From Mesorhizobium sp. WSM3860 (GTDB taxonomy: Bacteria; Pseudomonadota; Alphaproteobacteria; Rhizobiales; Rhizobiaceae): DNA of 64,000 bases. Location: contig NZ_NSGF01000001.1 in NCBI RefSeq assembly GCF_002294995.1, positions 1 through 64,000 on the forward strand. Reading direction: 5' to 3'. The notes beneath the pieces were generated by a model. The model had not been told where the DNA came from and made no database searches. It saw only the letters and a list, made by a program, of their open reading frames with translations. The stretch's first letter is position 1; every line of letters starts with the position of its first letter. A program made the translations under genes and the position numbers. Positions 8,542-15,916 of the stretch are shown here, piece by piece.

Positions 8542-8749
8542 CTCGGACCCTCCATGGGAAGCAGTTCGACGGGATCAGGCCGTCACCAAACTGCGCATGA
8601 TGGCCGCCGGACCCCATTGCGGGTCCGCAGATCACGCGCCGTCGTCTTTTCCAGCCCTTTTCATCTGGAAAGAAGATAGATCGTGCCAATCCGGCGACGA
8701 GTGGCGGAATGGAATTCTAGGCGCGCGTCGCTTGCTCAACATCGAGGCG

Positions 8750-8923
8750 TCGGCGGGACAGCACCCCCCTCTGGCCTGCCGGCCATCTCCCCCTCAAGGG
8801 GGGAGATCAGCAGCTTCGCCCGCCGCGCCTTTTCTTGTGTCCTTGGCGATTGGCGAAAGCCGACGAGACATCTGATCTCCCCCCTTGAGGGGGAGATGCC
8901 CGGCAGGGCAGAGGGGGGCGCCG
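8750..8923. repeat. Palindromic intergenic repeat pair, family A2
   Basis: Facing units contain 'ctgccggccatctccccctc' and 'gggggagatgcccggcaggg' around a core with 'ggcgattggcgaaagccgac'. They occupy the middle of the 407-bp gap 8542-8948. Nothing else is recognised in the gap apart from the upstream region of the cystathionine beta-synthase gene. Confidence 0.8.
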
Positions 8924-8948
8924 TAGAGTGCTGACCTCAGCAGAAATT

Positions 8949-10289
8949 TCACCCCAGCAACTGCTTGCTCAGCTTCGCGCATTGCACGCGGATATCCGGA
9001 ATGGCGTCGATCTCGAAGAAGGTGCCGCGGGTCAGCGGCCCGACGGCAAGGATCTTCGACGACACCGTGCCATCGGCCGCGATCATTTCGCATTTGGCGG
9101 TGACGTCGAGGCCGAGGCGCAGCGGGTCCGGCCGCGCCAGGCCGCGCTCGACCAGCGACCGCACGACGCCGTTCGATGTCTTCGAGATGTCGCGGGCAAT
9201 GCCCATACAGTCATAGATGCGGGCGACTTCAAGCGTTTCGAGCGCCTGCGTGCCGCGCTGCTGGATCGTCACGGTGAGGCCACCGTCCGGTTCGATGTCG
9301 ACGACCCGGCCGGCGACGAGGCGGATGCGGCCCGAGCGGACCGCCCGGGTGACGCGCCCATAGACCTCAGGCGCCATGCGGTGTCGGTGGATGTCCCACC
9401 ACGCCTTGGTGTGCTCGACGAAGCGGCGCTTGGCCGAGGACGGCCAGTTCTGCCAGATCTTCTGGTTGAAGGGCCGCAAGCCGTCGACCACGTCGCGCCA
9501 GTCGCCGCCGGCCTTCTGGTTGTCGCGGATCAGGTTGCGAAACCAGCCGATGAAATAGGAAAGCTCGGTGCCGAGCGGGATGTCGGCGATGTCGAGCTTG
9601 ATCGGGTTGCCCTTGCGGTGCGGCGAGGGCAGCAGGCCGCGCCGCGACACCGCGACGATCTCGCCGCGATGGCCGCGCTGCTCCAGCGACAGGAAGGCAT
9701 CGACCATGCTCAAGCCCGTGCCGAGCACGAGGACCGGGGCTTCAGGCTCGAGCACGGTGTCGGCGTCCGAGCCCATCCGGATGGCGCGGCCCTGGAAAGC
9801 GCCCGGCTGCTCGTCGTGGCCGGTGGCTAGAACGGCGAAATGGCCGACGACGCTGGTGCCGTTGGCCAGGGTCACCTCGACACCCGACGAGGTGGGCGAG
9901 ATCGACAGGCTCTCCTCGCGGATCAGCCGCAGCCTTGCCGCTTCGCGTTCGCGCTCCTCGAGATCGTCGAGCAATTCCTTCAGATAGCGGGCATAAAGGC
10001 TGCGCGGCGCGTAGAACGGCCCCTGGTCCGGCTTAACAAGACCGCGCTCCAGCACCCAGCGGGCGAAGTTCTCCGGGTCGTCGGCATAGGCGCTCATGAG
10101 GGAGGCCCTGACATTCAGCACATGGGCGGAGAGCAGCGTCGAGTAGGCCATGCCTTGGCCGAAATGCGGCCGCTTCTCGATCAGCGTCACGCGCAAATCG
10201 GGATTGGGCGATTTCAAAAGATGCGCTGCCAGCACGACGCCGCTGGCGCCGCCGCCGACAACGATGATGGAATTGCCGCGTCCAATCAT
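8949..10289 (-). CDS. FAD/NAD(P)-binding protein (NAD_binding_9 type)
   Basis: The 446-aa product begins MIGRGNSIIVVGGGASGVVL, a GxGxxG FAD fold. It shares with the NAD_binding_9 family the segments LIEKRPHFGQGMAYST, ADDPENFARW, a second dinucleotide fold VLVLGTGLSMVDAFLSLEQRG, and a late YDCMGIARD. Characterised substrates are scarce in this family; it is usually annotated as an FAD-dependent oxidoreductase or hydroxyacylglutathione-type protein without proof. It is divergent from the sulfonate operon across a 454-bp spacer. Unlike the tau proteins it contains several Met and Cys, so co-regulation with them is not supported by composition. Confidence 0.8.
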   Translation of the reverse strand: MIGRGNSIIVVGGGASGVVLAAHLLKSPNPDLRVTLIEKRPHFGQGMAYSTLLSAHVLNVRASLMSAYADDPENFARWVLERGLVKPDQGPFYAPRSLYARYLKELLDDLEEREREAARLRLIREESLSISPTSSGVEVTLANGTSVVGHFAVLATGHDEQPGAFQGRAIRMGSDADTVLEPEAPVLVLGTGLSMVDAFLSLEQRGHRGEIVAVSRRGLLPSPHRKGNPIKLDIADIPLGTELSYFIGWFRNLIRDNQKAGGDWRDVVDGLRPFNQKIWQNWPSSAKRRFVEHTKAWWDIHRHRMAPEVYGRVTRAVRSGRIRLVAGRVVDIEPDGGLTVTIQQRGTQALETLEVARIYDCMGIARDISKTSNGVVRSLVERGLARPDPLRLGLDVTAKCEMIAADGTVSSKILAVGPLTRGTFFEIDAIPDIRVQCAKLSKQLLG

Positions 10290-10743
10290 GATTTGGATTC
10301 AGAAGCGATCGAGGCCGCGATCGAGCCTAGCCGCCGTCAGGCCGGCATCGCGAACGACTGGCGGTATGCGGTTCAGGTGGTCGCGCATCGTTCTCTCCCA
10401 ATGTTTATAAGATTACTATACTAACCCCTCCGCGCACGGAACCTCATTTCAATTCCGCCACCATCTGGAGCATGGATGTACCTCGGAAAAGGGGCCGCCA
10501 GGATTTTCGTTCGCTCCGGGTGCTTTTGTCGCCGAGAAAAACCGGAGACGAGGCGGTTCGCGGGCAGTCGCGATGGAAGACTGAGCAGAGCGCCAGCGAG
10601 CGTCCTTTGCGCCTTCGCAATCGATCCCGGGCGACTTTTCCATTGAAGCCGATTCGCTTGGAAAGATTTAACTCTACAAACTCGATAGAATTAACTGACT
10701 ATGAAAGGGCAATCCGGTTTTTCTCTTCCGTTGGGAGCCTTTC
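10290..10743. other. Divergent intergenic region upstream of the sulfonate operon
   Basis: This 454-bp spacer separates the divergent FAD/NAD(P)-binding gene from tauA. It has AT-rich patches at about 10400-10425 and 10660-10710, the latter just upstream of tauA, where promoter and regulator sites are expected. I could not identify a definite promoter or CysB-type operator. Short open frames here have no convincing starts or homology. Confidence 0.5.
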
Positions 10744-11757
10744 ATGCCAACCATCTCACGACGCATTCTGCTTCTGTCGTCCGCAGCACTTGCGGGCGCT
10801 GCCTATCTCGGTCCGGCCGCGGCCGAGGACCTCAAGATCACCATCGGCTACCAGACGGTGGTCGAGCCTTCGAAAGTACCGCAGGCCGACGGCGCCTATG
10901 AGAAAGCGACCAAGGCCGCGATCGACTGGCGCAAGTTCGATTCGGGCGCCGACGTCATCGCCGCAATAGCCTCCGGCTCGGTCGATATCGGCTATGTCGG
11001 CTCGAGCCCGCTGGCCGCGGCGGCCAGCCGCGAGCTGCCGATCCAGACCATCTTCGTCGTCGGCCTGATCGGCCCCTCGGAAGGGCTGGTCGCCCGCAAT
11101 GGCGCCGGCATCGAGAAGGTCGCCGACCTTGCCGGCAAGAAGTTGGCGGTGCCGTTCGTGTCGACCACGCATTACAGCCTGCTTGCGGCGCTGAAGCATG
11201 AGGGCGTCGATCCGAAGTCGGTGGAGATCCTCAATCTCAGGCCGCCGGAGATCGCCGCCGCCTTCGCGCGCGGCGACATCGACGCGGCCTATGTCTGGGA
11301 CCCGGCGCTCGGCCAGATCAAGACATCCGGCAAGGTGGTGCTGGACTCATCCCAGGTGGCGGCCTGGGGCGCGCCGACCTTCGACGCCTGGATCGTTCGC
11401 ACCGACTTCGCCGACAAACATCCGGAAGCCGTGCGCGACTTCGTCAAGGTGACGGGCGAAGCCTATGCCCGGTTCCTGGCAAAGCCGGAGGCCTGGTCGG
11501 TGTCGTCGCCCGAAGCCGGCAAGATCGCCAGGCTGACGGGCGCCAAGCTGGAAGAGGTGCCGGAACTGCTCAAGGGCTATGTCTTCCCGACGCTCGACGA
11601 GCAGGCCTCGGACAAATTCCTCGGCGGCGGCACGGTCAAGGCGATCGCGGCGACGTCGGCCTTCCTCAAGGAGCAGGGCAAGATCGACGCCGTGCTGCCC
11701 GACTATTCGAAATACGTCACGACCAAATATGCCAGCGAGGCGCTCGCCTCGAACTGA
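10744..11757 (+). CDS. tauA: Taurine/aliphatic sulfonate ABC transporter, substrate-binding protein
   Basis: The 337-aa periplasmic protein has a signal peptide ending near PAAAED (about residue 27), then a TauA/SsuA-type domain with ITIGYQTVVEPSK, GSVDIGYVGSSPLAAAASR and AAYVWDPALGQIKTSG. It would capture taurine or a related sulfonate and deliver it to TauBC. It contains no cysteine and no methionine apart from the initiator, a strong sign of a protein made in bulk under sulfur starvation. GGGAG precedes the ATG. It heads the operon tauA-tauB-tauC-orf61-tauD. Alkanesulfonate or sulfate-ester specificity cannot be ruled out. Confidence 0.92.
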   Translation: MPTISRRILLLSSAALAGAAYLGPAAAEDLKITIGYQTVVEPSKVPQADGAYEKATKAAIDWRKFDSGADVIAAIASGSVDIGYVGSSPLAAAASRELPIQTIFVVGLIGPSEGLVARNGAGIEKVADLAGKKLAVPFVSTTHYSLLAALKHEGVDPKSVEILNLRPPEIAAAFARGDIDAAYVWDPALGQIKTSGKVVLDSSQVAAWGAPTFDAWIVRTDFADKHPEAVRDFVKVTGEAYARFLAKPEAWSVSSPEAGKIARLTGAKLEEVPELLKGYVFPTLDEQASDKFLGGGTVKAIAATSAFLKEQGKIDAVLPDYSKYVTTKYASEALASN

Positions 11758-11797
11758 CGCGCAAGGTCGCGTGGCCTCTCTTCCCTGCCGCGCGCTT

Positions 11798-11839
11798 GCC
11801 TGTCCCGGACCGCCGACGAGGAGCGGTTTCGGGACAGGC
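11798..11839. other. Intercistronic inverted repeat between tauA and tauB
   Basis: A 10-bp perfect inverted repeat, GCCTGTCCCG (11798-11807) and CGGGACAGGC (11830-11839), lies 40 bases after the tauA stop and has no T tract. It could stabilise the tauA message 3' end or attenuate transcription so that the binding protein outnumbers the membrane components; this is inference. Confidence 0.6.
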
Positions 11840-11867
11840 GCCCGCTTTCCTGACTCTTTGGTTTCAC

Positions 11868-11934
11868 GCAATTCCAGACGGAAGGCTACGGCGAAGTCGC
11901 CGAGCCCAACCGTTTCACACTTTTCCGGAATTGC
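11868..11934. repeat. Palindromic intergenic repeat, family C
   Basis: The outer arms are GCAATTCC and GGAATTGC, with inner words 'gacggaa' and 'cacacttttcc'. Copies of similar structure lie at 59584-59628 and 62126-62170; this copy has about 20 extra bases in its middle. It sits between tauA and tauB. Confidence 0.75.
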
Positions 11935-11958
11935 CCGGCAGCAGAGGTTTCAAATCCA

Positions 11959-12732
11959 ATGCCGCATCTCGCCCTCGACAAGGTCACCGTCCATTATGAC
12001 GGCCAGCCGGCACCCGCGGTCGAACGCGTGTCGCTCGATATCGGCAAGGGCGACTTCGTCGTCCTGGTCGGCCGTTCCGGCTGCGGCAAGACCTCGCTGC
12101 TCAACGTCGCCGCCGGCCTTGTCGCGCCGGCGCGCGGTCAGGCCACGATGGCCGGCCGGCCGATCACCGCGCCCGGGCCGGACCGCGCCGTCGTCTTCCA
12201 GAACGATGCGCTGTTTCCCTGGCTGACCGCGCGTGAAAACGTCGCCTTCGCACTGAGACTGCGCGGGGTGCCAGCAGACAAGCGAGCGCGGCGCGCCGAC
12301 GAATTGCTCAAGCTGGTCAAGCTCGACAATGCCGGCGACAAGCGCATCTGGGAGCTCTCCGGCGGCATGCGCCAGCGCGTCGGCCTCGCCCGCGCTTTAG
12401 CCGCCGAGCCCGAATTCCTTCTCCTCGACGAGCCGCTCGGCGCGCTCGATGCGCTAACGCGCGAGCGCATGCAGACGACGCTGCTGGATCTGTGGGCAGC
12501 GGCCCAAGTCGGCGTGCTGATGGTGACGCATGGCATCGAGGAAGCGCTGGTGCTCGCCACCCGTATCGTCGTGCTGGCGCCTGGACCCGGCCACGTGGTG
12601 CGGACATTCGAAACGCATTTCGGCCGCCGCTATGCCGCCGGCGAGCCGATCCGCGCGATCAAGGCGGATGCAGCCTTTGCCGCAACCCGCGCGGACCTGA
12701 CCGATGCGATCTTCGAAGGAGAGGCGGCATGA
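11959..12732 (+). CDS. tauB: Taurine/sulfonate ABC transporter, ATP-binding protein
   Basis: The 257-aa ABC ATPase has Walker A GRSGCGKTS at 38-46, the Q-loop VVFQNDALFPWL, signature LSGGMRQRVGLARAL, Walker B FLLLDEP and the H-loop MVTHGIEEAL. The FQNDALFPWLT and GGMRQR wording is typical of the nitrate/sulfonate/taurine (SsuB/TauB) subfamily. It works at the inner face of the membrane with TauC. The last codons overlap tauC by 4 bp (ATGA). Confidence 0.93.
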   Translation: MPHLALDKVTVHYDGQPAPAVERVSLDIGKGDFVVLVGRSGCGKTSLLNVAAGLVAPARGQATMAGRPITAPGPDRAVVFQNDALFPWLTARENVAFALRLRGVPADKRARRADELLKLVKLDNAGDKRIWELSGGMRQRVGLARALAAEPEFLLLDEPLGALDALTRERMQTTLLDLWAAAQVGVLMVTHGIEEALVLATRIVVLAPGPGHVVRTFETHFGRRYAAGEPIRAIKADAAFAATRADLTDAIFEGEAA

Positions 12733-13589
12733 GCGTCGGCACCTACACGGAGCGCCCGGCCGCGAAGACCGGCGAAAATGACTGGCTGTCGGTGCCATGG
12801 TCGCGGCCGCGGCCGAAGCGGGCAGGCGTTTCGGCGCGCCTGATCAGCGCTCTCACCATTCTGGCGCTGCTGGCGGCATGGACGGTATCGGCCGAATTGC
12901 GGCTGGTGTCGCCGGTCTTTCTCCCCTCGCCCGCCGCCGTTTGGGCAAAGCTCGTCGTGGCCGCCCGAGACGGCTTTGTCGATGCGACGCTCGCTCAGCA
13001 CATAACAGCCAGTCTAAGCCGGGTGTTCGCCGCGCTGGTCGTGGCGATCGTCGTCGGCGTTCCGGTCGGGCTCGCCATCGGCATCAGCAAGGTCGGGCGC
13101 GGCGTGTTCGATCCGCTGCTCGAATCCCTGCGGCCGATCCCGCCGCTCGCCTACCTGCCATTGATCGTCATCTGGTTCGGCATTGGCGAGCCGTCGAAAA
13201 TCCTGGTGATCGCCATTGCCATGCTGGCGCCGGTGGCGCTGTCGACTGCCGCCGGCGTTCGCGGCGTCTCGCGCGAGCGCATCGATGCGGCGCGTTCGCT
13301 GGGTGCCACGCGCGGGCAGGTCGTGCGCCATGTCGTGCTGCCCAGCGCGCTGCCGTCGATCCTCACCGGCCTGCGCATCGCGCTCGGCGCCGGCTGGTCG
13401 ACGCTGGTGGCGGCCGAGCTGGTGGCGGCGACGCGCGGGCTCGGCTTCATGATCCAGTCGGCGGCCCAGTTCCTGGTCACCGACGTGGTGATGATGGGCA
13501 TCCTGGTGATCGCGACGATCGCCTTCGCGCTGGAATTCATCATCCGCAGGATCGAACACGCACTGGTTCCCTGGACGGGGCGGCAATGA
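12729..13589 (+). CDS. tauC: Taurine/sulfonate ABC transporter, permease
   Basis: The 286-aa BPD_transp_1 permease has a short cytoplasmic N-terminus and about six membrane segments. The EAA-loop-like region is DAARSLGATRGQVVRHVVLPSALPSI, split here by its conserved Gly. The start ATG 12729 overlaps the tauB stop; the frame is open further upstream but only as tauB shadow. The protein has no cysteine. It forms the membrane channel for the TauA-delivered sulfonate. Confidence 0.92.
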   Translation: MSVGTYTERPAAKTGENDWLSVPWSRPRPKRAGVSARLISALTILALLAAWTVSAELRLVSPVFLPSPAAVWAKLVVAARDGFVDATLAQHITASLSRVFAALVVAIVVGVPVGLAIGISKVGRGVFDPLLESLRPIPPLAYLPLIVIWFGIGEPSKILVIAIAMLAPVALSTAAGVRGVSRERIDAARSLGATRGQVVRHVVLPSALPSILTGLRIALGAGWSTLVAAELVAATRGLGFMIQSAAQFLVTDVVMMGILVIATIAFALEFIIRRIEHALVPWTGRQ

Positions 13590-13610
13590 GCGGAAACGAG
13601 GAGAATGACG

Positions 13611-13796
13611 ATGACCCATTCCACCGCGGTGCTTTTCGCAGAGGTCGGCAACTGGCTGCTTGCCAGGCCAAAAGAGACGGAGACGCTCCAGGACAGGCCG
13701 AAATCGCCGGCGCCGGTGCGGACGGATGCCGAGCGCGACCGCCTGCCGCCGCGCGACGAGAGTTTCTACTGGGCCTGGCAGTATTGGTCACAGTGA
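13611..13796 (+). CDS. 61-aa uncharacterised protein of the sulfonate operon
   Basis: The short protein begins MTHSTAVLFAEVGNWLLARP and ends in an aromatic tail, ESFYWAWQYWSQ. GAGGAG seven bases before ATG 13611 decides this start over the ATG at 13605. It lies 21 bases after tauC and 45 before tauD, so it is very probably co-transcribed. It has no signal peptide or clear membrane span. Like TauA and TauD it has no Cys and no Met after the initiator. I do not recognise a family. An accessory role in sulfonate desulfonation or uptake is a guess from context. Confidence 0.65.
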   Translation: MTHSTAVLFAEVGNWLLARPKETETLQDRPKSPAPVRTDAERDRLPPRDESFYWAWQYWSQ

Positions 13797-13841
13797 CGCC
13801 GCAGACCTCCCCTTCCACAACGAGCAAATCAGGAGATTCCC

Positions 13842-14771
13842 ATGAGCAGTCCCGCGCCTACCGACCAGACCATTCCCACCACCGACGTCATTCCGCTGAC
13901 CGCCCGTGTGGGAGCGGAAATCAGAGGCATTCGCCTTGGCGCAAACCTGTCGGACGACACTGTAGCGTCAATCAACCAGCTTCTTTTGAAGCACAAGGTC
14001 GTCTTCTTCCGCGCCCAGCAGCATCTCGACGACTCCGAACATGAATTGTTCGCGCGGCGCCTGGGCAATCTCGTGCCGCACCCGACACAAGGGCCGGTGG
14101 CGGGTACGGCCTCGATCCTCAATCTGGACTCGAGCCGCGGCGGCGGCCGTGCCGACCAATGGCACACCGACGTCACATTCGTGGACGCCTATCCAAAATT
14201 CTCCGTCCTGCGCGGCGTCGTCATACCCGCCGCCGGAGGCGATACCATCTGGTCCAACACGCATGCCGCCTATGAAGGCCTGCCGGCGCCGCTGAAACTG
14301 TTGGCCGACAATCTCTGGGCCATTCACAGCAATGCCTATGACTACGCCGCCGTGCGTCCCCGCGCCTCGGCCGAGGAAAGGAGACATTTCGAAGAGGTCT
14401 TCACGTCGACCATCTATGAAACCGAGCACCCCGTGGTGCGCGTGCATCCGGAAACCGGGGAGCGTTCGCTGCTGCTCGGCAATTTCGTCCAGCGCTTCGT
14501 CGGCCTGTCGAAGAGCGACTCCTCCAAACTCTACGAATTGTTCCAGACCTATGTGACCACGCCTGAGAATATCGTGCGGTGGCGGTGGCAGGCCGGCGAC
14601 GTCGCGATCTGGGACAATCGAGCCACCCAGCACTATGCGGTGAACGACTATGGCGACCAACCGCGGATCGTGCGCCGCGCCACCGTCGACGGCGATGTGC
14701 CGGTCAGCGTCGACGGACGCCGCAGCGTGACCCATGTCAAGGCGGCCAAGCCGGTGGCAAAGGCCGCCTGA
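13842..14771 (+). CDS. tauD: 2-oxoglutarate-dependent taurine (or sulfate-ester) dioxygenase
   Basis: The 309-aa TauD/TfdA enzyme carries the Fe(II) facial triad H108-x-D110 in QWHTD and distal H264 in ATQHYAVNDYG, with R275 positioned to bind 2-oxoglutarate. It would hydroxylate taurine beside the sulfonate to release sulfite. The DQWHTDVTFV wording is also found in AtsK-type alkyl-sulfate dioxygenases, so the exact substrate is open. AGGAGATT precedes the start. It contains no Cys and no Met except the initiator. It is the last gene of the operon. Confidence 0.9.
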   Translation: MSSPAPTDQTIPTTDVIPLTARVGAEIRGIRLGANLSDDTVASINQLLLKHKVVFFRAQQHLDDSEHELFARRLGNLVPHPTQGPVAGTASILNLDSSRGGGRADQWHTDVTFVDAYPKFSVLRGVVIPAAGGDTIWSNTHAAYEGLPAPLKLLADNLWAIHSNAYDYAAVRPRASAEERRHFEEVFTSTIYETEHPVVRVHPETGERSLLLGNFVQRFVGLSKSDSSKLYELFQTYVTTPENIVRWRWQAGDVAIWDNRATQHYAVNDYGDQPRIVRRATVDGDVPVSVDGRRSVTHVKAAKPVAKAA

Positions 14772-14828
14772 CGCCATCAGGGCGCCGTCCGTCCGACCCG
14801 GACGCGCGGCGCCAACCTTGCCGGTCGG

Positions 14829-15014
14829 TCAAACGCGCGAACGGTTTGCCCAACGGAGCCCAAGCAGGCCGAGCAGCGTGGTGACGAGCCCGATATAGAG
14901 CCACTCCCTCTGGCCGGTCATGAAGCTGCCCTGGACCAGCCCAAGCCCTTGCAGCGACCACAGCACGCCGATCGCCAGCACGATCAGCGCCAGCAAATTC
15001 CTGATCAGTCGCAT
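14829..15014 (-). CDS. Small two-span membrane protein, hypothetical
   Basis: The 61-aa product begins MRLIRNLLALIVLAIGVLWS and contains two hydrophobic segments separated by GLVQGSFMTGQREW. The start at 15014 has an AGGGA site; longer in-frame starts add a low-quality N-terminus. Proteins of this shape are common in rhizobia but have no assigned function. It is convergent with tauD. Confidence 0.65.
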   Translation of the reverse strand: MRLIRNLLALIVLAIGVLWSLQGLGLVQGSFMTGQREWLYIGLVTTLLGLLGLRWANRSRV

Positions 15015-15319
15015 CGGCAAAATCCCTGCGCAAAGTCGATCCTTCATCGGAACGCGCGCGCAACAAAGGAGCATAAGGAAGCAGAGCACCCGCTTCCTCT
15101 TTTACTTGCGCACCGAGGGCTGATCCTACTCGAGACTCCTGCACGCCGGCTCGGTGTTCATGAAGAATACGCCGGCGCGCGCCGGACAAGTCATGACAAA
15201 CTGTTTCGCGGCGACTCCAAACGTGTGCCTTTGCCATGGAACCGCCAGAGGCTTGCCGCATTTCCCGCCTCATTCGGCACTTACGGCGGGTTGTCTATAA
15301 CGGAGCCCACCCCTAAAAG
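15015..15319. other. Divergent intergenic region, no gene seen
   Basis: This 305-bp spacer lies between the divergent small membrane protein and the RlpA-like gene. It must carry both promoters; a TATAAC at about 15295-15300 could be a -10 element for the RlpA-like gene, but no matching -35 is clear. No repeat or RNA gene was recognised. Confidence 0.45.
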
Positions 15320-15682
15320 ATGAAGAAAAGCAACCGCACCGCGCTTGTCGCGGCAACGATCGCGGCTGGCCTGATGGCTGGCGCCTCTTCCGCCTCTTCA
15401 GCCGCGGCACAATGCGGCCGCGCTTCCTGGTACGCGCTGCATTCCAGAACCGCTTCCGGCGAGCGCATGAACCCCGCCGCGTTGACCGCGGCGCACCGCA
15501 GCTTGCCGTTCGGCACCAAGCTCAGGGTCACCAACAAGAACAACGGCCGCAGCGTCGTCGTGCGCATCAATGACCGCGGCCCGTTCATCCGGGGCCGCGT
15601 GCTCGACCTCTCCCGCGGCGCCGCCACCCAGCTCGGCTTCATCGGCTCGGGCCACACCGCAGTCTGCATGGCGCGCGTTTGA
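15320..15682 (+). CDS. RlpA-like double-psi beta-barrel protein (secreted)
   Basis: The 120-aa protein has a Sec signal peptide (KKSNRT start, hydrophobic core, cleavage near SAAAQ), followed by an RlpA/DPBB domain: [51 protein letters not shown]. coli RlpA is a septal lytic transglycosylase acting on naked glycans; this form lacks the SPOR domain and is short. It is probably periplasmic or cell-wall associated. The catalytic activity of such short versions is not established. Confidence 0.88.
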   Translation: MKKSNRTALVAATIAAGLMAGASSASSAAAQCGRASWYALHSRTASGERMNPAALTAAHRSLPFGTKLRVTNKNNGRSVVVRINDRGPFIRGRVLDLSRGAATQLGFIGSGHTAVCMARV

Positions 15683-15916
15683 GAGGTCGGTGTCCGGCAA
15701 GAGGGAGCCGGACATATTTCCTACATATTGCGGCAGCGCATAGTGAGCCGGCTCCGCCATAGGTGGCGAGTTTTCAACAGTTTGGACCAAAGCAGCATTC
15801 GTCACGCCAGTTGACGTATTGCATCGCAACAATATCTTGTTAACCTCACTGCGAGACATTCAAGGCTCGGCGCTGCTCGTCGGCCCTTTGGTCGTCAGGC
15901 AGCAGCGGGGTTCTTG

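Noticed and set aside
8542..8749. SAM or other riboswitch upstream of the cystathionine genes
   Set aside because: No conserved riboswitch core or matching terminator hairpin was visible; the gap is mainly repeat.
10449..10643. 64-aa leftward frame upstream of tauA
   Set aside because: No ribosome site, no homology and contains ordinary intergenic composition.
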